The notes beneath the pieces were generated by a model. That model made no database searches. It had not been told where the DNA came from and saw only the letters and a program-made list of their open reading frames with translations. From Flavobacterium cerinum (GTDB taxonomy: Bacteria > Bacteroidota > Bacteroidia > Flavobacteriales > Flavobacteriaceae): a stretch of 64,000 nucleotides of DNA. Made by a program: the position numbers and the translations under genes. The stretch spans positions 3,596,001 to 3,660,000 of the forward strand of contig NZ_CP101751.1 of assembly GCF_024496085.1 (NCBI RefSeq), in the 5' to 3' direction. Shown here in pieces: positions 43,590-50,689 of the stretch (within the stretch, counting starts at the first letter, position 1; every line of letters begins with the position of its first letter).

Positions 43590-43893
43590 TCAATACCCAA
43601 TAAAACAGATTTGCAATCCGTTCCAAAATTAAAGTAGGTAAATTTTATAATTTTACATCTCATAAAAAAACTATAACTTTTTAGCACTGAAGTTTCTCTC
43701 TTGATTTGCACGGATTGTAAATCAAGAGAGCTGGTTTAGCCGAACGGACGAAGTAAATCCACGTTATCGGCTGTAGTTTGCTCCTTCTTTATTGGCACGG
43801 ATTACAAATCCTAGTCATCGAGTTGCATCCGATGTTTTAGCCAAACGGAAGAAGTAAGTCCGCGCTATCGGGGTACAAATGCGCGTCATCGGA
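43590..43893. repeat. Cluster of three dispersed repeat pieces
   Basis: This otherwise gene-free stretch of about 370 bp (43530-43898) is almost wholly repeat. A left unit (CAGATTTGCAATCCGTTCC) has the middle segment and a TTTTTAGC variant of the hairpin loop. A second piece reads TTTAGCCGAACGGACGAAG. A third ends CCGCGCTATCGGGG. Confidence 0.8.
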
Positions 43894-43898
43894 TTAAC

Positions 43899-44470
43899 TT
43901 AATTTTTCCAGTTAATTGTGTCCAAATCTTTTTCAAAAAGTACTTTTTTATAATTCGTTTCTTTTAATATGATTTCCGTTAAATTTATTTTGATAGAATC
44001 ATTCTTTTTAAATTTAACTTTCTCATTATTAATATTATAAAAACCTCCTTTATACTTGATAGTATAATCTTTTAAAATTTCTGATTTGTTTTTTAAAAAA
44101 GACAAATCGCTATATAACAATGTTAAATAAAAATGTTTTTTTGAATTTGCTTTCAATGTTATAAAACTATCATCAGAATTAAAAAGATAATCTATTGTTT
44201 TCATCTTATCATTGGATAAATAAAATCCTTCAATATTACTATTATCATTTTTTTTATTTTTAATCTGGAAGCATTATTCAATTTTATGTTGAAATCAGAA
44301 TTATTTTCGTATTCGATTTTGAAAACTAATCTAGTTGATTCATTATCATTGATGCCCAAAACATAAGAACATTTAAAATCAAGGTTATTCTTAAGTTCTT
44401 TTTTACTCTCTTTATTACTACACCCAGCAGTAATTAAGAATAAGATTGAATATAAAAAATTTGCCATCAT
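43899..44470 (-). pseudogene. Lipoprotein gene split by a frameshift in an eight-A run
   Basis: The first half begins with a lipoprotein signal peptide (LFLITAGCSNKE), reads to FNIKLNNASRLKIKK and then goes off frame at A8 (T8 at 44248-44255 on the plus strand), ending at 44201. The second half continues naturally in the other frame (NDNSNIEGFYLSNDK, then MKTIDYLFN) to 43899. Adding one A joins them into one lipoprotein of about 190 residues, the typical size of its neighbours. It follows a toxin-tail-like remnant and would be its immunity protein. Slippage, phase variation or a sequencing error are all possible. Confidence 0.75.
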
Positions 44471-44472
44471 AA

Positions 44473-44597
44473 TTATTGACCTAATATTCGTTTATACATA
44501 TTTATAACATTATTAATATCCCGTTTAAATCCAGGTGTAGTTCCATTCCATGTTGAATGTTCTTTCTGTTGATTAAGAAGATTTAGATGTGATTGAG
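44473..44597 (-). pseudogene. C-terminal remnant of a displaced toxin module
   Basis: A frame joined to repeat sequence on its upstream side reads AQSHLNLLNQQKEHSTWNG, then TTPGFKRDINNVINMYKRILG and a stop, 3 bp before the lipoprotein ATG (read in two pieces here). The helical, basic composition and the tight spacing to a lipoprotein gene resemble the end of an RHS-type toxin with its immunity gene. The part that would contain the active site is gone. Confidence 0.5.
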
Positions 44598-44668
44598 CTT
44601 GTCTCATAATTTGTACGGATACACCCGAGGTTTTAACCAAACGGAAGAAGTAAATATACGCTATCGAG
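44598..44668. repeat. Dispersed repeat, short form
   Basis: Contains GCTTGTCTCATAATTTG, then CGGATACACCCGAGG and a decayed TTTTAACCAAACGGAAG, ending ACGCTATCGAGG. Its left edge is fused to the toxin-tail remnant. Confidence 0.75.
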
Positions 44669-44669
44669 G

Positions 44670-45230
44670 TTATTTTTTTTCTTGAAAATATTGAAGAATA
44701 TTGTAATATTTCTCAACTTTTAATTTATCATTACCTCTTAAATCTGTGAAAAGATTTCCGTTAGCTAAAATTTTAAATTGCTCCCCCTTTTTTTTAATCA
44801 GCAAAGTGTAATTCTTACATCCAAAACAGTCTTTACAGTCTTGAATATAAGATTTTGATTCAAAAAAACCAAACAGACTTAAGGTTTCTTCCTCATTAAA
44901 CACTATTTTACTTACTTTTTTCTCATCTTTCTTTATTTGAATATGATACCAATCATTATTATCATCCACATACCATCTTTCTAAAAAATAATTATTAGTC
45001 CCTTCAATCAAGTAATGAAAAAAAACATCGTATCTAAATTCGCTGGCATTAAAAGATTTTAATTCAGTATTTGACAATTCATTCTCATTTGAAGATAAAT
45101 TAAGAATATCAAAATTTTGTTCTACAAGTAAACATTCTTTTTTAACGATACTGTCACTAAGTACTGTTTCTTTTTTACTACTACAAGATATTAGCGTTAA
45201 AAAAATAATAATATAAAAAAACAATCTCAT
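44670..45230 (-). CDS. Hypothetical lipoprotein (186 aa)
   Basis: The signal peptide has the lipobox LISCSSK. The mature protein has a Cys pair region, YIQDCKDCFGCKNYTLL, near 135-150 that could bind metal or form disulfides. I recognise no family. It ends at a repeat edge and belongs to the series of orphan lipoproteins on the RHS strand. Confidence 0.65.
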   Translation of the reverse strand: MRLFFYIIIFLTLISCSSKKETVLSDSIVKKECLLVEQNFDILNLSSNENELSNTELKSFNASEFRYDVFFHYLIEGTNNYFLERWYVDDNNDWYHIQIKKDEKKVSKIVFNEEETLSLFGFFESKSYIQDCKDCFGCKNYTLLIKKKGEQFKILANGNLFTDLRGNDKLKVEKYYNILQYFQEKK

Positions 45231-45327
45231 CTCTAATTGGTTTTTTGATAATAATTAAAATTAGTTTTTGTAGTTTTTAGATTTTCATAATAAATTTCTA
45301 ATTTTCCACTAAATCTATTAACCAAAT

Positions 45328-45650
45328 GGAACGGATTGCAAATCCGTTCCATAATTAGATTAGGTGAATTTCATAATTGCACAATCCTATAAAAAAACTA
45401 CAACTTTTTAGGACTGAAGTTTCTCTCATGATTTGCACGGATTACAAATCCGTAAGATCGGGGAATTTCATAATTGCACAATCCTATAAAAAACTACAAC
45501 TTTTTAGGACTGAAGTTTCTCTAATGATTTGCACGGATTGCAAATCAAGAGAGCAGGTTTAGCCGAACGGACGAAGTAAATCCACGTTATCGGTTGTAGT
45601 TTGCTCTTTCTTTATTGGCACGGATTACAAATCCGCGCTATCGGGTTAAT
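45328..45650. repeat. Tandemly duplicated MITE-like repeat
   Basis: One unit (ACGGATTGCAAATCCGTTCC at left) is followed by a second copy of its right two-thirds, so the segment from AATTTCATAATTGCACAATCC to TTTGCACGGATT occurs at 45367-45440 and again at 45465-45540. A GCCGAACGGAC piece and CCGCGCTATCGGG close the block. It fills most of the 433-bp gap 45231-45663. Confidence 0.85.
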
Positions 45651-45663
45651 GTTTTTTAAAAAT

Positions 45664-46068
45664 CTAACTTTTAATAAAAGATAATCCTTTAAGATTATTA
45701 GAAGTATATAGTTTTATCCCCTCTTCCTCGCAAATTTTTGTGTTCTCAAACATATAGCAACGTATTACATTTGGTGCAGTTGTTGCATTTGTCAAAGGGT
45801 TACTATCATTATTCGGGCGATATAAATTTAAAACAAAATTATAGGATTGTCCTACAGCAATTTTTTCATTTGAATTAATTACTTTTTCATTTTGTTCTTT
45901 TGAAACAATTTTGTATTTCTCACCATTCTTCTCACAATAAATTGTATAGAACGAATCAATAGTGTCTATCTTATAAACTTTGTATTCCCCAACCTGTTCT
46001 TGATTGTTGTTTAATGGTTTACATGATATAAATAAAATAACTGCTAATGTAAAAATGATATTTTTCAT
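45664..46068 (-). CDS. Immunity-type lipoprotein paired with the orphan toxin module (134 aa)
   Basis: The signal peptide ends LFISCKP, a lipobox. The mature domain is beta-rich with YTIYCEKNGEKYKIV near residue 40 and several cysteines. It starts 3 bp after the stop of the orphan RHS-CT frame at 46072, the spacing of a cognate toxin-immunity pair. No family was recognised. Its lipoprotein nature implies protection on the envelope side. Confidence 0.7.
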   Translation of the reverse strand: MKNIIFTLAVILFISCKPLNNNQEQVGEYKVYKIDTIDSFYTIYCEKNGEKYKIVSKEQNEKVINSNEKIAVGQSYNFVLNLYRPNNDSNPLTNATTAPNVIRCYMFENTKICEEEGIKLYTSNNLKGLSFIKS

Positions 46069-46071
46069 AAA

Positions 46072-46755
46072 TTATCGTTGTTTAGGTACTGTATGGAACG
46101 GTGTATTATTTCCAGTCGTATAAATTAATTGGACAGGCTGGAAATTACTACTTCCTCTATACACTTCTTGTCCCTGTGCATTATAAAAATGCTCTGATAT
46201 ATTTCCTCCTTGGCTTACTGCACCATCATGTGCTCTTCTATATACACTTGTTGGATTACCCCCATCATCATTATTTGCCGTTGAACGAACACCTGAATTA
46301 CCATCAGCTTGTGTTATTACAGCTCCACGGTAAGCTTCTGTTACTTCATGTAGCATTGCTTGCCCAGGGTTTCCATTTATATTTGACAACTTTCCTAGTG
46401 CATCAGCATTTACCTCCTGATTAGCAACTATTTTTTGGTCTGGAGCACCTGGAAGAGATGATTCAATAGATGGATTATCACTCTTATTGCCACCAAAAAA
46501 GCCTAATAATGGACCTTCTCCACCAGAAGTAATGTCATTATCAGTTGCTGAAACGTTCACAGTTACACTACTATCACTCGTTGCTGCCAATAATTCAGAT
46601 GCTCCTTTTGAAAGAGTTGAACCTTCAACCTGAGTAGCTGTTACCTTTCCTTTATCATCCATCGACAAACTTAATTGTCCATTTACAGATGACTGTAACT
46701 GTTGAAAAGCTTCTTTAGCTTTATTTCCTGTTAAAATTACATCATCAACACCCAT
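46072..46755 (-). CDS. Orphan RHS C-terminal toxin module
   Basis: The frame reads NPDG directly upstream of the ATG at 46755 and then MGVDDVILTGNKAKEAFQQLQ, a boundary seen at RHS toxin ends. The body carries a GAPDQKIVANQEVNADALG region and HEVTEAYRGA (residues about 135-145). The latter is a HExxE-type motif like the zinc-binding helix of peptidase-like toxins. It has no signal peptide, no RHS core and no obvious start signal, and the upstream DNA is a repeat remnant (46759-46790). It is therefore probably silent until recombined onto an RHS gene. The peptidase assignment is tentative. Confidence 0.65.
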   Translation of the reverse strand: MGVDDVILTGNKAKEAFQQLQSSVNGQLSLSMDDKGKVTATQVEGSTLSKGASELLAATSDSSVTVNVSATDNDITSGGEGPLLGFFGGNKSDNPSIESSLPGAPDQKIVANQEVNADALGKLSNINGNPGQAMLHEVTEAYRGAVITQADGNSGVRSTANNDDGGNPTSVYRRAHDGAVSQGGNISEHFYNAQGQEVYRGSSNFQPVQLIYTTGNNTPFHTVPKQR

Positions 46756-46758
46756 TCC

Positions 46759-46790
46759 ATCAGGGTTGCAAATCCGCGTTATCAGGGAAA
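46759..46790. repeat. Repeat remnant at the toxin-module joint
   Basis: Holds GCAAATCCGCGTTATCAGGG, the right end of the island repeat, fused directly to the codons for NPDG of the orphan toxin frame. Confidence 0.75.
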
Positions 46791-46807
46791 TCTTATTTTA
46801 AATCTAA

Positions 46808-47083
46808 TTAAGAGTAGAAATAAAAATAAAGTGCACCAATTATATACAAAGAGATATTAACAAATAAATAGTTTGTTTTTATACTTTTACTAAATCTTTT
46901 TATATAAACGAATCTCATTATCAAAAAATGAACTAACATAATAATTGTATACAATAGCCATATTTCTTTTTGATATTTCATCGAATTACTTGCAAACCCT
47001 AATAAAAAGCAGAAAAAAAACCATATAATCAACAATATAATAAGAGAAAATATACTGATCCCAAAAAATTTTATTTTTTCCAT
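46808..47083 (-). CDS. Small membrane immunity protein for the RHS toxin (91 aa)
   Basis: The protein has three hydrophobic helices (about 8-30, 42-59, 72-90). It begins 2 bp after the stop of the RHS toxin gene at 47086, so the two are cotranscribed and probably a toxin-immunity pair. Its membrane location suits a toxin acting on lipids or at the membrane. No family was recognised. Confidence 0.7.
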   Translation of the reverse strand: MEKIKFFGISIFSLIILLIIWFFFCFLLGFASNSMKYQKEIWLLYTIIMLVHFLIMRFVYIKRFSKSIKTNYLFVNISLYIIGALYFYFYS

Positions 47084-47085
47084 TC

Positions 47086-50000
47086 CTATTTTATTTTTAC
47101 AGTTATTCCATATTTTTCTTTCATCATTTTAATGAAATTATTATTTATATCTTTATTTGTCCCACCTTTAAGATAAGCAGATATAAATACTTTTAAATTA
47201 TCATTAAAAGATGTTATTGAATGAGCTCCAAAAGCTCCATTAGATTTCTCCTTAGATGTAAATGCTCCTTCAAGCCCTTTCATATCATTATCTGACAATT
47301 TATCCCTAGAATGATCCATTGAGTATCCATCAACTCCTTCTGGACTAGTCAAAAAATCTGACTGATGAGGAGCCATATTAAATACATAATCAATTACATT
47401 ATTAGCATCCAAAAATTCACGAGCATTCTCTTTTATTAGCTTTAAAAGTTCTTCAGTATACCCAACTCCAAAAGCAGATCCTCTACTATGAGTGTATATC
47501 TGAATTTTTTCAATAATCTTTCCAGTTTTTGGATCTCTTGCTAATTTTGACAAAACATTTTTCCAATCATCTTTGGCAGCTAACCTTCCACCCATTCTTC
47601 TATCGCTAGGAAACTCAGGATTACGTTCTGATGCCCAAGATTTACCATTATAATGATTCCATCCTCTATTACCATCAACATAATGCACTTCTCCACCTGG
47701 ATTTGCAATACCCGAATTTTTAATTGTGTTAACTATTTCTTTTGTCCAATAGCTGATATCAGCTCGTTCAGAATCAGCCATAGTTTTACCATTAATCAAA
47801 ATTGGTAATTCACCATCTCCATCAACATATACAATTGGACTATTTAATGCATATACATAAGGAGAAGATCTCTCCAATAATTCTGATTTTGGATCAATAT
47901 TCATCCATCTACCAATCGCCGCATCGTAATTCCTTGCACCATAATCATAAACATTAAGCCCTAGCTCGTCTTGGAACTCCTTTCCGTTATACCTATATTT
48001 ATACGGATTCGGTATTCTCGGAACCACAATATTTAATTCCGGAACATTATACCCCGGAGAGCCGTCCATCGGCATCGTATAAGTATATTCTTCCGTATTA
48101 TAAGCCCGGTGTTTTAGTCCGAACGGATAATAATGGTTTTCTTCCATGATTGCCAAAGCTCCGTTTTTATCGTCCCAGGTCCAGCTTACCCGAATATTAC
48201 CCAAATGATCCGTGTAATTAAATACATAATTAAAATAAGTATCACTTGTAACCTTTACATACCCCTCAACATGCGGAAAAAATGATAGCTTCATATTTAA
48301 ATATTGAAAACCGGATAAGTAATCAATACTCTTGGTACTACCATTTTCCAATACACTTTTCTGTACCTTATTACCGCCTGCGTTGTAAATATAATTAATT
48401 TTATTACCATCTGCGAATAGAATCTCCGTTGGCAGATTTAAATGATTATAAACAATATTCGTAATCTTTTTATTCGCATCCTGGGTCATATTACCGTTGG
48501 CATCATAAGCATAATCGTTATAGGTATTTCCATAACCGTTGTCTTTAAAACCTTCCGGATTATTGGTCAGATCGTTTACCCGCATTAACCGGTTCCCGTT
48601 ATAAACATAAGTCAAATCGTCAATGTCTATCGTGACATTCGGATGATCCAGATTACCCATACGTTTTAAATTCAGAATATTACCGTTTTTGTCATAACTT
48701 ACATATTCATCATAAGAATTGGTTATCGTCTCCGCAGCTAATGGTTTTTGGTAATAAGCACCTGTCAGCCGGTTTAAATCATCATACTTATAACCATATT
48801 TCCGCAGGACATTATCACTTTTTGTTTTCCAGAACGTTTCGGAAATATTTCCGTTATAAAGCCGTTTTACATTACCATAAGCGCTTGTTGTTCCATAAAA
48901 AACAATACCGTCTTCATCTGTTTCCGTTACCTGATTATAATTGATTTTAAAACCGAATAAATCGGCCTCTTCCATCCGTAAAACCGGATCATCTACAGCA
49001 TTCATATTATTTATATCGGTCAGCCATCCGCGAATGTTATAACGATAATCCACTTTTTGTAATCCTACCGCTCCGGTTGCATCAGTACCTCCGACATTTT
49101 TTGAAATCAGTTCGCCAATCTCATTATACGTGTTTTTGGTAAGCAATTGTACCGGCTCATTATTGATTTGTTGGGTATGTAATAAAGGCCTGTCTTCCGG
49201 TGTATAGGTATATTGATCGACAATGGTCAATAAAGCCATAGTATTATCTCTTTTATGAAAAGTCTTTGTATATAGCTTTTTACCGGTGAAATCCAGCTTT
49301 GTATCAATCTGGGTATAACCGCCGAATTGATTGCTTATATATCCCCTTACTTCTCTGGCTTTTGCATCGTAGAAAATTGTATTTACCTCAGCCAATGTTT
49401 CATTGGATGTTGTCAATATGCGTAACCAGTTTGCCGTCATCAAAGTCTTCGGATTCGACAATACGGATTGTCCTTCGACAGCAGACGGAACAGCCAATGC
49501 AGACGGATAGCTGTAATTGTCATAATAATTGATACTCAATACATGCATACCGCCGGTTGGGAAAGTATAGTTCGTATAGCCCACCGTTACACCGTTTAAT
49601 ACAAACGGATTGTTACGGGATTCGTAAAAGTCGCCTGAAAAGTTTAACGTTGCCTGCATCGTTTTCCGACCGGTTGCCGTAGCTTCCGTTCCATTATACC
49701 AACCTGAATAGGCTACTCTTCCGAAAGCATCATACTTTGTAATCAACCAGCCTGTCCCCGAAAGATTCGAAAACGGTGAATTGGCAGGTCCTGTAGCAAC
49801 CAGTTTATCTGCTTTATTATAAACCATAAATTCCCATTGCTTACCCGGCAATTTCTTCTCTGCCAGACGCTTCCGTTTATCGTATTTATACTGATAGCAC
49901 AAATCATTTAATTGGGCGGTCGGATTTGTTACCAAAGGCGGAATTACATATGTAAGATTTCCGAACTTATCATAAACATAATAGGTGTCATGCGCCCCGT

Positions 50001-50679
50001 TACTATAGGTACGTTTTAACACCAGTTGCCCCTCTTTATTTTTAAACTCTTCTGAGGTATTATTTGTTCCGCTTGTCCAGTTTTCGTCTTTGACACTACT
50101 CTTTTCAAGGTCGTTTGCCGCATAATAACCATTGTCTGTCAATTGAATATCATAAAGGCCGGATGTGGCATTCCATGTAGTGGTAGCAAAATAACGCTTT
50201 ACCTCATTTTGCACGTTAGTCCGATACTCAAACTTTATGGTATGGTCATTATTTGCTGTCGGATTAACTTGCCAGTCGGCTCCGGGAGCGCCTTGTTTTA
50301 GTACTCTTTCAAGAGGTGAACTTTCGAAAAGCTTTTCACTGACCGGATACTTCCCTACGTAGTGTGAATAGTTTAAAGTAGACTGTTCTGCATTCGGATA
50401 AAAAGGCATTGTCATCTGATCAGTCGAATACGTAAGATACTCTTTAATCTGTCTACCCTGATCATAGGCATAGTGCGTAACCAGATCTTTTCCTGTTCCG
50501 GATTGCTTGTTAACTACCTTTTGAACCAATCGTCCGAATCCGTCTAAATACTGAACCGTAGCCTGAGGATTTCCGGAACTAACCTGACGATAATGGATTG
50601 ATTTTACAAAATTCTGGCTATTATCCTGCGCCCTCAGCATTAAAGGCAACAGAAATAGGATATAAATTATTCTTTTCAT
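47086..50679 (-). CDS. DUF6443 RHS-repeat protein with lipase-like C-terminal toxin domain
   Basis: The ATG at 50679 (MKRIIYILFLLPLMLRAQ) is chosen because it opens a signal peptide and leaves a 10-bp gap to the upstream gene. The 1197-residue protein has a DUF6443 start (SIHYRQVSSGNPQ), many YD/RHS repeats, and the RHS core (YRYNGKEFQDELGLNVYDYGAR, here read in two halves, then DPKSELLERSSPYVY). A toxin tail of about 240 residues follows. Its motif THSRGSAFG resembles the nucleophile elbow of alpha/beta hydrolases, with later DHSRD and GAHSITSF as possible acid and base. It is predicted to be a contact-dependent lipase-like toxin. Confidence 0.85.
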   Translation of the reverse strand: MKRIIYILFLLPLMLRAQDNSQNFVKSIHYRQVSSGNPQATVQYLDGFGRLVQKVVNKQSGTGKDLVTHYAYDQGRQIKEYLTYSTDQMTMPFYPNAEQSTLNYSHYVGKYPVSEKLFESSPLERVLKQGAPGADWQVNPTANNDHTIKFEYRTNVQNEVKRYFATTTWNATSGLYDIQLTDNGYYAANDLEKSSVKDENWTSGTNNTSEEFKNKEGQLVLKRTYSNGAHDTYYVYDKFGNLTYVIPPLVTNPTAQLNDLCYQYKYDKRKRLAEKKLPGKQWEFMVYNKADKLVATGPANSPFSNLSGTGWLITKYDAFGRVAYSGWYNGTEATATGRKTMQATLNFSGDFYESRNNPFVLNGVTVGYTNYTFPTGGMHVLSINYYDNYSYPSALAVPSAVEGQSVLSNPKTLMTANWLRILTTSNETLAEVNTIFYDAKAREVRGYISNQFGGYTQIDTKLDFTGKKLYTKTFHKRDNTMALLTIVDQYTYTPEDRPLLHTQQINNEPVQLLTKNTYNEIGELISKNVGGTDATGAVGLQKVDYRYNIRGWLTDINNMNAVDDPVLRMEEADLFGFKINYNQVTETDEDGIVFYGTTSAYGNVKRLYNGNISETFWKTKSDNVLRKYGYKYDDLNRLTGAYYQKPLAAETITNSYDEYVSYDKNGNILNLKRMGNLDHPNVTIDIDDLTYVYNGNRLMRVNDLTNNPEGFKDNGYGNTYNDYAYDANGNMTQDANKKITNIVYNHLNLPTEILFADGNKINYIYNAGGNKVQKSVLENGSTKSIDYLSGFQYLNMKLSFFPHVEGYVKVTSDTYFNYVFNYTDHLGNIRVSWTWDDKNGALAIMEENHYYPFGLKHRAYNTEEYTYTMPMDGSPGYNVPELNIVVPRIPNPYKYRYNGKEFQDELGLNVYDYGARNYDAAIGRWMNIDPKSELLERSSPYVYALNSPIVYVDGDGELPILINGKTMADSERADISYWTKEIVNTIKNSGIANPGGEVHYVDGNRGWNHYNGKSWASERNPEFPSDRRMGGRLAAKDDWKNVLSKLARDPKTGKIIEKIQIYTHSRGSAFGVGYTEELLKLIKENAREFLDANNVIDYVFNMAPHQSDFLTSPEGVDGYSMDHSRDKLSDNDMKGLEGAFTSKEKSNGAFGAHSITSFNDNLKVFISAYLKGGTNKDINNNFIKMMKEKYGITVKIK

Positions 50680-50689
50680 ATTTTCCGTT

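Noticed and set aside
33049..46790. CRISPR array or integron attC sites
   Set aside because: The repeats are long, diverged, irregularly spaced by whole genes, and lack uniform short spacers or cas genes. The paired-core layout of attC (R and L boxes with bulges) was not found, and the recombinase remnant is not evidently IntI.
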